In this document: positions 1 to 12,230 of the stretch, one piece after another
Position numbering within the stretch: the stretch's first letter is position 1
How the letters are laid out: each line of letters begins with the position of its first letter
From: Stachybotrys elegans
Lineage: Eukaryota; Ascomycota; Sordariomycetes; Hypocreales; Stachybotryaceae
Assembly (NCBI GenBank): GCA_020746835.1
Contig: JAGPNK010000019.1
Coordinates: 124,001 to 188,000 of the forward strand
Length of the DNA stretch: 64,000 nucleotides
Direction: 5' to 3'
Program-made: the position numbers and the translations under genes
Notes under the pieces: model-generated
Told to the model about the DNA's origin: nothing
The model's input: only the letters and a program-made list of their open reading frames with translations
Database searches by the model: none

Positions 1-480
1 GCGTGTTGATCGGGAGAAAGAAACCGTCGGCAACAGCTTCCAAGCTTCGCTCTCACCATGGCAGCAATTTGACCAGCTGGGTTATGACATCACACGGCCA
101 AGCCATTCCCCAGAACATTGACGTGTGTCCGCGACGCTACAAGTCTCACGACAAGGTATTCGCAGGGATTGCCCAACAAGGATTATGCAACATGGAAGCA
201 ATCGAGAGCTGAGAGATAATGACCTATCGCGCGGATCAATGGTCGCACCGCGTCTCCTAACCAGGATGGTGATTTAGTCTGCTATTTGACTTTCTGGACT
301 TCTCGCCGAATTAAACTTTCACCGCTACCAGAACAGTAGACGTCATATTCACTCCGCACTTGACTTCTGATAGTAGGCGGAGAAACGGACCTGCAAGAGG
401 ATACCATGCGTTCGCACGACAGGCAGCGACAATGTATGAACCACTAATCCCCAGCGCAGAGTGCAATGGAGTTCACACTG
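1..480. other. left-edge intergenic sequence
   Basis: No supportable gene was seen. A 69-codon open frame at 3-212 and a 104-codon frame on the other strand have no recognisable motif. The upstream exon of the decayed oxygenase to the right may begin in here, but a TGA at 478-480 closes the frame that leads into it. Confidence 0.4.
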
Positions 481-3400
481 ACGAAAAGAAAAACTCGCAG
501 ATGAGCTAAGGCGCAGAGTTCTCCATGGCTTTGAACAAATCACCAGCCCCGGTTCGCCCGCGTTCATGGGGCGGTTGGAAGGTTCCGTCAACCCCAGGCT
601 GTCGGTAGAAGGGGTAGGGCTCGTTGATGTGTCATTGACCGAGTCCGGTGCACGACAGCTCATAGCAGAGGCGTCTCAAGCACCGTACGGGAGAGGAAGC
701 GAAACGCTAGTCGACACCGCTGTCCGCAATACCTGGGAATTGGACGCTAGGCAGTTCGTGTTCCTCAACCCTCAATGAAACGCGACTATTGCCAGTATCT
801 GCAACCAAGCTTCGCAACAGCTTGGGGTCGGGGCCACCATCAAAGCAGAGATCTATAAGATGCTTATATACGAGAAAGGCGCCATGTTCAAAGCACATAC
901 CGAGTGAGTTTACATTCAGGTTTCACCCTCCGTCCATCCATTACTTTGACTAATGCCCCCCTTCAGTACGGAGAAGATTCCTGGTATGTTTGGCACACTT
1001 GTTGTCTGCCTCCCGTCTCCACACGAGGGCGGTGATGTGGTTACGAAGCATGCTGGCAAGACCAAGATATTCAAGACGTCAACAGAGCAGTCGAGCTTTA
1101 TTTGCTGGTACTCGGATGTCACACACGAGGTTCTGCCAGTTATATCAGGCTACCGTTGGGTCCTGACATATAACCTTGCCATTGACACACGCCATCCACA
1201 ACCGACGGCAGAGAGCCAACTATCGCAAAACAACCAACTCCCACAAGTACTAAAGGGTTGGCTACGAGAGCCTTCTGAAACCCGCGCGAACCCATGGCTG
1301 TACTATGTCTTGGACCACGATTACACGGAAGCCAATGTCTCCCTCCCTACGCTCAAAAGGCATGACAGAGCCATCGTTGAATATCTCAATCGCCTCACTC
1401 AAACGGAACCCGCGGAAATTTTCCTCGCTCTTTTGGAGAAAGAGGAAAGAGGGGACTGCGAGTTTTACCGCTCCGACCATCGTTATAGAGGATATGGAGA
1501 ATACGAGGAGGACTACTACGATGACGATGAAGACGACGATGACGCTGAAGACGAAGACTGCGGCGATGACAATGAGGACTTCCATGAAATCACTGACATC
1601 ATTGAGACAAATTACCAGATCAAGACTTTGGTCGATCTGCAAGGCAATGTAGTTGTGAGCGGGCTTGATCTTTGTTAAGAAGATATCCTGCAAGAAGATT
1701 GCTTCGAGGACCCAGAGGCAGAAGAAGAATATGAAGGCTACATGGGTAACACGGTAAGCTTCGGCTCCCACACAACCTCTTGGCATCGAGATCTGATAAG
1801 AGCATTCGTGCAACAGGGCCCCCAGGCAATCCATTGGTATCGCACAACGGTATGTTTTCCTCTATTCGCCGTGAAAAATGTGGCCAGTTGTCTAAACCCC
1901 CACGCAGGCAGTAGCCATTGTTCCGCGAGATTCGCTTGCGGAATTTTTGACACCGTCTTCAAGCTCTTCTCTTTACAGCTCTGACGGGAGCAGTGTAAGA
2001 GGGCTACTCCAGTACTTGATTCTCGCGTGTGAAAAGCCTGAGCTTTCTCCGAGGTTGTCTACCACTCTCCTAGGCTGTAGCGAGAAAGCCTTAAAGTCAC
2101 ACCAGGAATCCTTTCACCAGATGCTTGACGAGGACACGCTGCTGGGATTGGCGAAATTTGCTGTCCAGTCCGAGCATGCCACGCTGTTTCAACAGATCTC
2201 TCGATACCATCGAGACACCTTACCAGCAGCCTTTTTCTCCTGGCTTCGCTCACGGCTGGCCACAGGTAATGACGCCAAGCGACGGTGGTGTATGCTGTCA
2301 TCAGAGTATGGTTTCTCAGTTTCCCAATCTTTCAATTGTGTTTGTACTAATCTTCTTCAGAATCATGACATCGTTCCTTTGCTATCATGGCTATTCTAAA
2401 ATGTTCTCTTGCATTAATTCTCTTGCGCCTCTTTCGACACACTCAGAGAATGGTCCTACCCACGATCTACAAGAAGGGGTTCTTGGCAGCCTACGGGCTT
2501 CTCTTCTTACAATCTTGGATGAATATCTCAAGCCGACTCGGATGTTTAAACCAAGCTTGCCATTGACCAATGAAGACGGCCAGAACATGAGTAACCTGGC
2601 ATTATATCATGAACAACCGCTTATTTTTATCTCAGAGATGTGAGTAACGGGTCTACATAGGAGTTGTACCCTTGCATCTAACACGCCATCAGGATGGCCC
2701 CCAAGATCTTGAACAAGACGAACGTAGAGTTTATTTTGGGCTTTCTATCTCAACTCGCCACCCATGACAGTAACCAAAACGTCTTCCATGGAGGCGCCAA
2801 GACGGTTTGGCGTGATATTGCCCGCCTATTCATTGAGCAGACTGACTTTTGCGTGGTACGGAAGGTCAGCCCGGCTGCACCACCACGAACGTGGCCTCTG
2901 AACCCCTTATCAGCGCCACAACCCCCCCAACCTCGAGAACTTGATGGCAATCTCCTTTCCCGCTTCTTCTCTGAGCTTGAGCGCTACAGCATTGATTTTG
3001 ACCTTGTCGGGCTGTTGTTAACGAAACTTGTTGAGTCCGCGCCTCAGTTCCCCCCCGTCGACCTTCTGCAGCTCTGGGTCCCATTCTTGCACGACATTGG
3101 GCTATCCCCTCGAGACTTCACGAAAGATACGACTTGCGCTTCCCTTTACAAACAACTACTTACCGTTGTTATGAAAGATCTCGTCAATCGCTATGTTGGG
3201 AGGCAACCAATCAAGGATACGAATCTGGCGCGTGCGCGCGTTGGTTGTGGGTGTGGCGACTGTAACGCTCTCGACTTATTCCTTACCAATGGATCGAGTC
3301 AACGAGAGCGGTTTCGAATGGGAAAACAACGGCGACAACACCTACATGTCATGCTCGACAAGGCTCATGCCGAATGTACCCACGTGACAGAGCGAGTGGG

Positions 3401-3604
3401 AAGCCCACATACATTAGTAGTGACGAAGATCTTCACCAAGAACAACGAGAATTTAAGACGAGATGGGCGAAAGCATCCGAGGCAATCGAGTCTTTTGATA
3501 ACAAGAAACTGCAAGAGTGGCTGGGCGATGAGTACAAGAATGTGGTTGATATAAGCCACTTGCGCCGTCGTGCCATTCCGAGAAAACGGGCACTGGAACC
3601 ATGA
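481..3604 (+). pseudogene. decayed 2OG-Fe(II) oxygenase-like gene (fungal prolyl-4-hydroxylase-type family)
   Basis: Seen: the coding pieces read like one large fungal family with an N-terminal 2-oxoglutarate/Fe(II) oxygenase domain. An intron at 904-966 joins KAHT to DTEKIPGMFGTL, giving the HxD iron ligands. The third ligand lies in DVTHEVLP and the 2OG-binding Arg in SGYRWVLTYNL. A very acidic Asp/Glu run (about 1500-1585) follows, then a long helical C-terminal half with a Cys-rich motif (GCGCGDC near 3250). Damage: an in-frame TGA at 776-778 where a Trp is expected, an in-frame TAA at 1676-1678 with homologous frame continuing on both sides, and a frameshift near 3445-3470 after which the reading frame resumes as EFKTRWAKASEAIESF to the stop at 3602-3604. 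The start is not certain. Known: members are hypothetical 2OG oxygenases of unknown substrate. Inferred: the copy is non-functional, unless some lesions are sequencing errors. Confidence 0.75.
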
Positions 3605-4290
3605 TGCCACCAAAGGAATAGTTCAGTTGCTGTCAGATACGGCTCCCGTAGGCGAGGGTAAAAATTTGACTGGTACTTGAATGGTGCGATGGATCGAGTT
3701 CCTGGTTGTTTGTCTGCATACTAAGACTGAATATTATCTCTTACTTCGCTATGAGTTTTCTATGGATGCCATACTGTATATGCTCTGAATTCCATTCCAT
3801 TCGGTATAGGATCATGAAATCTTGCAACTCATGATGAGGCAATATTCGTCCATTATGTAGATCAGGCATAAAAGAACATTAACCCGAAATGTAATAATCA
3901 GCAACGTGCCAAGGCAGAGTGGGAATCCTTTCTGCACCCAAAGGGGACAGTGGCCAGCGACTTTGAGAGGGAAGGAAGATAAAATGATAAGGGTTCATTA
4001 TATTGGCGGGGTTAACCGCTAGATCGAGAAAGATGGACAGTGTGACCCAGTGTGGAGAACTTGTGGCAGAGCCTCCAAAGTCGCCGGATTGATAAGCAGT
4101 CTTCTCGTTCTCTCCTCTCCTGAGAGTTATCGCGCGCCTCAAGTGGATCACTCAGAAGCACCTCATCACCGATCCCAAAAATAAAGGAACGCTCTTCTAC
4201 AGCGGTAGTCAGAGCTACCACTACACTATCCATCCAAAGACTGGCTTGTGAGCGGAAGGTCTTGTTTGCCCACTGGCGGGTTCTTGGATC
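3605..4290. other. intergenic region
   Basis: This is 686 bases between the decayed oxygenase and the Zn2Cys6 gene. Overlapping minus-strand frames (3879-4233) show no motif. It presumably carries the Zn2Cys6 promoter. Confidence 0.5.
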
Positions 4291-6214
4291 ATGGCAGACA
4301 CCGCTACAGCGACGCGGAAAGATAAGCGACTCCGTGGCTCTGGAGCTCAGTCATTTGTCACCAGGGTAGGCTTCCTATTCGAAAATTTGTGCCACGACTT
4401 ATATCCTCTAATGCTTTCTTTTCAGGCTTGTGATGCCTGTCGAAGAAAGAAGATCCGTTGCGAGCTCACCAAGGACAAATGCCTGCAATGCGTCAAGCTT
4501 GGAACACAATGCCACTTCACTCCTATATCAGGCACGAGAAAAGTCCAAAAGCCAGCACAGTCAGTTTATCCCATGGTGAATATTGATTCCTGTACATCTT
4601 TTTTTAACGTCTCCCATACAGAAACGAATACATCTTGGAGCTCGAGGCAAAGGTCAAGGAAATGGAAGGACAATTACAGATCACGCATAAACTGGGCATT
4701 GGACCAAAATCCTATCCACTCGAAACAACCAACTCGGGAAATGTCCTTTATGACATGCTTTTGAGACACTCTCAGACACAAAGCGTGGATGCATCATTTG
4801 GGGGCCAATCATTCCCACATATGATGGATCTAGTACGACCTCAATGGAACATTGATCCTCCTCTGCCCACATACTTGGAACTTCCCCCGAAGTCGTCCGC
4901 TTTGGTATTGATCAACGAGGCTTTCAGAAGCTTCATTCGATACTTCCCCATCTTTGACGAGCAGAGATTTATGAAGATGTTCGAGGTCTATTACCCGCCT
5001 GACGGCTTCCAGGATCTCGCTTGGTGGGCTTCCGTCAACGTGGCCCTCTCGCTGGGCTACATCTTCCGAGCTATACGGACGTCTCAGTCTCATCATGACA
5101 TGGCCCGTTCCTACGGCCACACAAAAAATATTTTGGCGGTTTTATCCCAGTTAATAGCGCTGCCGGATAGTACAGCCGCCATTCAGTCCTTGCTTGGGGT
5201 CATACTGATATTAGAGGGCACACCAAATTCACAGATGTGTCCTGTTCTAATCGTAACAGCTATGGGGCTGGTCCAATCCATGGGACTACACAGAAGAGAT
5301 CGCTATCCTCCAGGGCTCAGCCCAACGGAGATTGAAGAGCGCAAGAACATCTTCTGGATCACGTACTGGATCGAAAAGAACATTGCCTACCTGCGAAGAC
5401 AGCCCTCGGTACAGGACGATGACGATATAGATGTCGACCTTCCCACCGGCACGGTGTCAGAGCCACATGAGCTAGGCCGTGGGCCCGCCACTATCAACAT
5501 CTTCAACTCTCGCATCGGGCTGGCTATCATCCAGGGGCAGATATACAAGAAGCTATTCTCAGTTCAAGCCAAGCGGCAGTCCGAAGTGCAGCTAGCCGCC
5601 ACCGCACAAGAGATCAATGGTTTATTGGCATGCTGGCGAGCCAACATTCCGTTTGACTTTGGAGAGTCTAGTGTGACCGATCTCCGCCTACCCTTACCCG
5701 AAGATGTACTGCAGATCATCATACTACACACTGTCTATGTCGACTGTGTAATCACTGTGGATCGCCATCTTCCCCCACGCGACAGCCTGCAAGCAGAACT
5801 AGCAGATCTTGATACCGATGCTTTCCCATCCGAACGGGTCTGCATAATGGAATCACGGAAAGTGATACATCTGCTTCAAAAGATACCTAGAGGCAAATAC
5901 GCTATCGTCTGGTAACTGTTACGTTGTCTGGGCTATGAAGAATGAGTCTAACACAAATCAGGCTACTCGTGGGCTCTTTTTTTGAAGCTGCCACGGTTTT
6001 GCTTCATAACATAATTCGCGATCCATTCCATGTAAGGGCGCGGTCAGATATCTCACTCATAGAGCCCTTCTTGGACCTTTTAGGGATACTGGATGATCAT
6101 GGTGACAATGCAAAATTGCAGCGTATGCGTGAACAGTGCAATGGTCTCATCCAGAATGCGATAGCATCAATGAACATTCTTGAGGATGCAGTAATTGGAG
6201 CCTTGGTACTGTAA
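4291..6214 (+). CDS. Zn2Cys6 fungal-specific transcription factor
   Basis: Exons 4291-4365, 4426-4559, 4622-5911 and 5962-6214 (583 aa). Seen: the second exon opens with a perfect Gal4-type zinc cluster, C-x2-C-x6-C-x6-C-x2-C-x6-C (CDACRRKKIRC ... CLQC ... C). A short linker and coiled coil follow (NEYILELEAKVKEMEGQLQ), then a middle homology region typical of the fungal_trans domain (FRSFIRYFPIFDEQRF; GLVQSMGLHRRDR; ERKNIFWITYWIEKN). All four exons join in frame at GT/AG borders. Known: such proteins are nuclear activators or repressors, usually of nearby metabolic genes. Inferred: the convergent SDR gene 340 bases downstream is the nearest candidate target. The target itself is not visible in the sequence. 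Confidence 0.93.
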
Positions 6215-6556
6215 ACAAGGAGGTTACAGGGTCCAATATGAGAATTAAAAGGGCAGGACACTTGAGAGGCAGGTAGCGAGGCAGTAAAAGCAGCAAGCAA
6301 ATGTCATAGGGCTTGGATTCTCCTTGATTGAAATAGCAGAAACGTTCTATTGAGATTATCTATCATTCTATCTCACCCAATTCGATACATCCAGATGCCA
6401 CTTTCAGTCGACTGAGCACAGCACCTCTCTCCTCAAGTTGCCCCCAGCTTCGCCTCTCCCATTAATTAGGCCAACAGCCCCCTCCATATTGCCCAGTGAC
6501 CATGTAGATACCCACACACCAGACAAGTGCATCGTGCCGCGGTCGTGCGCAACACC
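6215..6556. other. convergent intergenic spacer
   Basis: This is 342 bases between the 3' ends of the Zn2Cys6 gene and the SDR gene. It presumably holds both polyadenylation regions. No gene was seen. Confidence 0.5.
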
Positions 6557-7300
6557 TCAAATTTGCGCAAGGCCACCATCGACGGCGACTTCGCTGCCTG
6601 TCATGAAGCTGCTGTCGTCAGAGGCGAGAAAGGCAGCCACGGCACCGATTTCGGCAGGATCACCCATTCTCTTGAGCGGAGTGAGATTGCCGTAGACCTT
6701 CAAGCCCTCCTCACCAAGCGCCTCCTTGGCGAGCTCGGTTGCGGTAGAAGCAGGCGACAATACGTTCACGCGGATGCCAGTGCCCTTGAGGTCTTCCGCC
6801 CAGGTCCGGGCGAGGTTGCGCACGGCCGCCTTGCTCGCGCTGTACACTGTGAAGGCCGGGGCTCCGGTGGTGCCAGCACTCGAGCCGGTCAGTATGAGAG
6901 AACCGCCCGGCCCCATCAATGGCAACCCCCTTTGAACTGTGAAGATGGTGCCCTTCACATTGATGTCGAAGATCTCGTCGCAGTGCTCAACGGTGATTTC
7001 CCCGAGGGGGAGCTGGCTTCCTACGCCGGCATTGGCAAAGATGATGTCGAGTGTTCCGCGCTCGGTCTTGACGGCCTCGTAGAGTCGATTGAGGTCGGCA
7101 AGATCAGACACTGAACCCTGTATCGCACGAGCATTAGGTCCAAGACTGACTAGAGCCTTATCGAGGGCTTCCTGTCGGCGACCATAGATGTAGACAAAGG
7201 CGCCCTCCTCCACAAAGCGCTTTGCCGCTGCAAGACCGATGCCGGTAGCACCACCAGTGATAACGGCGGTCTTTCCTTGTAGTCTCGTCATGTTGTGCAT
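6557..7300 (-). CDS. short-chain dehydrogenase/reductase (classical SDR)
   Basis: A single-exon gene of 247 aa, the normal length for a classical SDR. Seen: the N-terminal Rossmann motif TGGATGIG (TGxxxGIG), FANAGVG in the NNAG position, a catalytic Ser in LTGSSAG, the active-site YSASK (YxxxK) and the C-terminal cofactor/oligomer segment ending in SEVAVDGGLAQI. Arg in YIYGRRQEA after the second beta strand suggests NADP(H). The start could be the first Met or the Met three codons later (MTRLQGK). Known: the family oxidises or reduces alcohols and ketones; the substrate cannot be read from sequence. It lies convergent to a Zn2Cys6 regulator. Confidence 0.93.
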   Translation of the reverse strand: MHNMTRLQGKTAVITGGATGIGLAAAKRFVEEGAFVYIYGRRQEALDKALVSLGPNARAIQGSVSDLADLNRLYEAVKTERGTLDIIFANAGVGSQLPLGEITVEHCDEIFDINVKGTIFTVQRGLPLMGPGGSLILTGSSAGTTGAPAFTVYSASKAAVRNLARTWAEDLKGTGIRVNVLSPASTATELAKEALGEEGLKVYGNLTPLKRMGDPAEIGAVAAFLASDDSSFMTGSEVAVDGGLAQI

Positions 7301-8150
7301 GGTTGGTATAGTTATTGGGGAGTTGAGTAAATTGTGGTTGGATTGAGCAGGTTATTGGAAACGAGGATTGTTATCTGTTGATATTGCTTTGAGAGTAGAC
7401 TGATGATCTGGGTAGAATGATGGAGTACTGAATGGCGAAGGTATTGAATCATTTTATATCTGCCGAGTGCTACGAAGATGCTTATTGAACAACGCTCTGT
7501 TCAGGGCGTTGATAATCAGTGGTCCCGGAGCGGAGCGCTGTTGATTGCCAATGCCCCTTGTCAAGTTGTGGGGCAGAGCTTCTCTCCGTTCCGTAGTGCT
7601 ATTGTGAGAGTTGGATTTGTCAAGCCGCCATGACGCATATCGCTCCTATTGGTCACGTCTCGAATTGGACTGCCTACCCTATACCTGCCACAAAATCTTG
7701 TGATGGGCGAGTTTCGTTCACGATCTCCGGAAAATACGCTGCATTTGGATGCGAGCAAATGCAATGTGTAAGTTTGGCGATGTATTTTCTCGTTAGACCT
7801 ATATCACTCACTTTGCCACTGCTCAACTTTGTTCAGTCAGCTCTTCGGACAGGGTATCAGTCACAAACCCCGCGCACAGCTCGCAATAAAGAAACAAACT
7901 CAACTTTTATTATGAATAGTAGGGAAGAGGATACCATAGTCTATCACTGGAGATGTGGTTGATTTTCCGATAAGTTAAATACTGATTTGATCTTGTTTGT
8001 ATCATCAGAGCGGATCTCCTCGAACTTACTCATTTGCATTATATTGGAGCACAGTATCATAACCTTTCAACTAACATTGCTCTAACTACCTCTCATAGGC
8101 ATAGCGAGATAACCATTAAACCTAGATCAAATTGCAGCCACAAAGCCCAA
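7301..8150. other. intergenic region
   Basis: This is 850 bases holding the SDR promoter (minus) and the 3' side of the flavin monooxygenase gene. An open frame at 7630-7962 (+) is not supported as a gene. Confidence 0.4.
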
Positions 8151-9616
8151 TCAGGTATACCATGTAGGCTCGGGAACCTCGTTAAGAAGTACGTAGCGAC
8201 CCAGTTCCCGATTTTTATAAGCCACAGGGTCGTGGAGGGTATGGGTTCTGATGTCCCTCCAGAACCTATCCAGGCCTACCTTCTTAGCTGTGGCCTTGGC
8301 CCCTGTGACCTCAAATACACCAGAGGTGACCCTCAAGCCTGTATCTGTGGCCGTCACTTTCACACTCGCTACCCACTCGGCAGCTTGGCCTCGGTCTTTG
8401 GCTGTGACTTTGGCTCGGGTATCCAGCGGACCGGAGTTCTCATATATGGCGTCGATCTCTAGGCCAGCCTTGTCCGCAAGAGCAGTGGCCGCACGGAGGT
8501 GCGCAAAGAAATTACCGTAAGTGGAGAGAATGTAAAATTCATCTTGAGGTTTTTCTTTGTTCTGTGGTTCTGTGTTAAAGAGGTACAAACGAGTAACGTG
8601 AAGGGGGTTCACTTACGTCGCCTCCGAATGGCCAAGCTCGAGTTGATCTGTTGGTGTACGCGGAGGCCTCATTTAACGCCCCCCATGCGATGCCCAGATA
8701 GAAGTTGCTGAAGACGAGCTGGATACTATCAAATCCTTAGTCAGTGCCCCTTCAAGGAATATTATATGAGAACCAGAAACTCACGTAGGGAGCAAAAGCG
8801 TAGCAAAAGGAATACCCAGAACAGCTGGGTTGGGCTTCTTCTTGGTAGCATCCCAGCCCAGGGCATCATCCCATGGGGTGGCAACTTCAGCAATCTTGAC
8901 ACTGCCAGATTCCGTGAGGCGTAAACCGACGTTGTCCCAGTCATGGGAGAATTGAATGCCTGGCTGATCAGTTTTGACAATGGCAAAGATGTGGTCATCA
9001 GTTCCCTCATAGATGCCCTCAAGGACAGTGAGATCTGATACGACTCCGCCAGTGTTGAAATGCTTGAATCCGTTGAAGACAATGTTGTTTCCATCAGACG
9101 TAATCTTCAGGTCACTGTCGCGGGGATTCACCGCACCGCCGACGAAATAATTGTTGCCAATGATAAGCTCTTGGGCTCTTTCAGCTTGCTCCGGACTACC
9201 GACCACGTTTGCAGTCGTGGACCAAAGCAGATGGTATCCGAGGAGCATTCCAATTGACCTTGAGCGAAGTCAGCTTCCTCGTGAGATTAAAGACGAAAGT
9301 TGGGCATGGCGCACCCGTCTCCTTTTGCAACTTCGCGGATCACTTTGTATGCGACGCTCCACGGCTGTGCACCGCCACCATACTTCTTAGGCCCTAGGAC
9401 TTTCAAGAGGCCGGCGTGCTTGAGTAGCGCAATCTCGGCGTGTGGCGATTTGTTCTCTCTTTCACGGAGACCTGCGTCCTTGGAGAGGACAGAAGCGACC
9501 TCCTCGGCTCTCTTGATCCATCCTTCGGCGTCATCCGGGAGTGCAGCCCACTTGGATCTAAACTCATCATACACCTTGGGATCGCTTTGAGAGACACCGT
9601 TACCGTTTGCGCTCAT
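8151..9616 (-). CDS. acyl-CoA dehydrogenase-fold flavin monooxygenase (DszC/SfnC-type)
   Basis: Exons 9616-9315, 9258-8785, 8725-8617 and 8561-8151 (431 aa), all joined in frame at GT/AG borders. Seen: an N-terminal helical domain (AEIALLKHAGLLKVLGPKKYGGGAQPW), then DGSIGMLLGYHLLWSTTANVVG and the beta domain (FVGGAVNPRDSDLKIT; FNGFKHFNTGG). The C-terminal helical domain follows (VFSNFYLGIAWGALNEASAY; FYILSTYGNFFAHLRAA). Known: this is the acyl-CoA dehydrogenase-like group that includes DszC and SfnC, FMNH2-using monooxygenases of organosulfur use in bacteria, rather than true beta-oxidation enzymes. Inferred: a role in sulfur acquisition, supported by the SfnG-type gene 5 kb away. A related N- or S-oxygenase substrate remains possible. 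Confidence 0.82.
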
Positions 9617-10534
9617 TGTGAAGTTAGTTTAGACGATGGCTGCTCGAGCTTGAATTATTGATGAAAATTGACGAATCACAAGTGGCTTGAAGATTGTCGT
9701 GAAGGCTAATGTTGATGATTGAAGCCATACGGACATCCGAGTTTCTTATATCATGATATGCAAACGGGGAAGTCTCCACACTATCCACCCCGACACTGGC
9801 TGAAGAAGTTGCGTGTTTTGGCACATTGATTGCGCGAACCACCTTCTTGTTCTAGCCCGTCCAAGGCGTGCCTAGAATGGCCGATTGCGTTAGTCTTTGT
9901 AGAGGGAAGCACGCTAGCACACGGCTGAATGAGATGGAAAACACGGCACATGTCAACGGCTTCCGTCATATCCTTCTGCGCAAGCTGGGCTTTTGATTGC
10001 GCATCTCATTTTGACGCGTAACCCCTCCCTTTCACCCCCACGTTTGTAATTTCTTGGCTCAGGTGTGGGCTCTCTTGATATCGGTGAATAGGCCAACCTC
10101 GCTTTGACATGACAGCGCCACACCTGAAAGTTAATGTGGGAATTTCCTATCATGTGCTCCTAATGCGATCGGAATCAGTGACAGAGACAGCCGCCTCTGC
10201 CCTCACACATAGTATCAAGTGAAAAGATGGCCATGGACAGAAGAAAGAAAACGTAGTTGTCACATTCCTTGCAGTTTGTGTCATTTTAAGCTTCACGCAC
10301 CAATCCTCTTGAATATTATTATTCCCCCTTTCTTTTACAACCGTGGACCACAAGATATGTTGGGTCCAGCAGTTCTAGCGATACTACAAATGAGAACACG
10401 AATTCACCATCAGAATTTGAACGAGATACGAGTACGACGTAATCCGTTTCCTATCACTAAACCCCATCGCTCTACCCCAAGGACCACGAGTTCCTCCCCA
10501 ATGATGGGGTCTTGGGTGCTTCAGAGAAGAATCC
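9617..10534. other. intergenic region
   Basis: This is 918 bases: the promoter of the flavin monooxygenase (minus) and the 3' side of the AceTr transporter gene. No gene or clear motif was recognised. Confidence 0.4.
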
Positions 10535-11515
10535 TCACGTAGCCTTTCGAGTCTTGGGAAAATACTGGGAAGTATCGCCAAGAGGGAGTTCGTACAACGA
10601 ATCCTTGATGAGCAAGTGCGTTGTCAGATACCTAAACTCAGATCAGTTCAGAATAATGGGGCTGGGATGACGATTAGAGACTCGTTGTTCACGTACCACC
10701 CAATAAGTCCAGCGAGGAAACAAAAGACGCCACCCGTTTTCTTGAGGCTCGTGGAAGATGAAGCATTCCCGTCTGCGGCGGCGAAGTGGCTAGCTCCAAC
10801 GAAGAGGAAGCCCAGGAAAACAAATACAAAGATGGCAATATACACAATGTTGGTAGGAATGGACGCGATGAGGAATGTCAACACAAATACTGTCCATACT
10901 ATTACACTTGATGTTAGCGAGGTTATTAGGGGCAAGATAACGTTCCGAGAGACATACGTATCACGAAAAATCCCAAAGCATTGTTGAACTGCGCTGAATC
11001 ATCTCCATATGCTGCAGCAATCCCAAAGGATGGTGTGAGAATCGCCCCATATCCGGCATAAAAGAGTGCTGACATTTGTTAGCCTTTTCAATTCCCAGTT
11101 TGAGGGAGTCAATCTCTTACCAAAGGCACTGAAAACAGTATACGCAAATCCGTTCCCGGCGGCAAGCTCCCATTGAGCCGTGATGAGCAGCCCGAAAGTC
11201 GAGATGAAGAAGAAGTTGCCAACATAGGCATTTACCACCGTTACACCTCTCCATTCCATCAGACTAAGAGAAAGTGTTGTTAAAGTGGTGGCAAAAGCGC
11301 CTATAGCTAGGGCGCTCTGGTATCATTAGCATCTTCGATACTTGAGCCAGTGGTTGACTGCTGTCTGGGCGATTGGAAACGTATGGAACCATACTCACAG
11401 CTTGCGCAGGCAAAGCTCTGGTCCTAGAGACTGGGATCTCACTGAGGTGAAACGTGGTAGGCTTAGATATCTCGTGTTCCTTGGAGGAACTGCCGTTTTC
11501 TGCGGTGCTTGACAT
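10535..11515 (-). CDS. GPR1/FUN34/YaaH (AceTr) family membrane transporter
   Basis: Exons 11515-11399, 11316-11121, 11068-10958, 10898-10697 and 10631-10535 (240 aa), in frame throughout. Seen: a hydrophilic N-terminus, then about six transmembrane segments. The first contains SALAIGAFATTLTTLSLSL. The family-typical stretch QWELAAGNGFAYTVFSAFG corresponds to the usual G.WE.A.GNTF.AT.F..YG pattern, followed by FYAGYGAILTP. The last helix is VFCFLAGLIGWY and the tail is DSLYELPLGD. Known: the family carries acetate, succinate or ammonium-linked fluxes across the plasma membrane. Inferred: as a neighbour of two organosulfur monooxygenases it might move a small organic acid produced or used by that pathway, but a plain acetate role is equally possible. 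The N-terminal NPxG(S/T) motif of canonical members is not obvious. Confidence 0.85.
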
Positions 11516-12230
11516 GTTGGAAGCCTTAACGATAGATGGTCTGATCGTATGAGTAGTGGGTGATAAAATGTATCAAACAGAGAAATGCGATTTATCTTCG
11601 TCAACACAAAAATCCGCTTTCGGGAATGTGAGCAGATAAGGGAGCACTCTCCTTTTCTTGTGTGATAGGATATCCGGGATGGGAAGAAGCCATCTTTCAC
11701 ATGCTTCATATGAATGGTGTCCCCTGCAAAGCACTAAAAGACCTAGACCGATGAGCAATAACGTGGACCGAAAACGCCATATGGTCCAGGCCAAGCGTTA
11801 TATCCAAACCGCTTCCTTTCAGCCTAGCTCACGATGCAGATCGCAAATGGCCGAAAACTGCAAACTCAGACTTTACCGGGGCCAGGAAGCTTCGCAGCCA
11901 CCATATGTCGTAATCGTGGGGTAAGTACACCGGCAACTTCCAGGTAATATATACCCTTGACCAAGCTTGCATGACCCCCCGCGATTGCACCTTACTTGCA
12001 GAAGCTGACGAATTGTTCGCCCAGGCGCTTGTTTGAGTTAATATCCGCTCAGCTCTCGAGAAGTGATGTCTTGCTATCCATCAAACGTAAAATATATGTT
12101 GTGCCATGAGGTATAGTATTCTTATATTGTACCAGCTACTATGGCAAGTCATTTGCTTCACCTAAGCATCTTTGTAGATGGCCCAATTATGGTTTTATTG
12201 GATTCCAGCTTTATGCCTAACCACCTTCGT
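11516..12230. other. intergenic region
   Basis: This is 715 bases upstream of the AceTr gene and downstream of the MDR gene. No gene was seen; short open frames on both strands lack motifs. Confidence 0.4.

Noticed and set aside
6527..7114. 195-codon frame antisense to the SDR gene
   Set aside because: A shadow frame over conserved SDR motifs.
7630..7962. Small plus-strand frame with an intron-like gtaagt..ttcag segment
   Set aside because: No motif or composition supports a protein, and the frame is open with or without splicing. Too weak to call.
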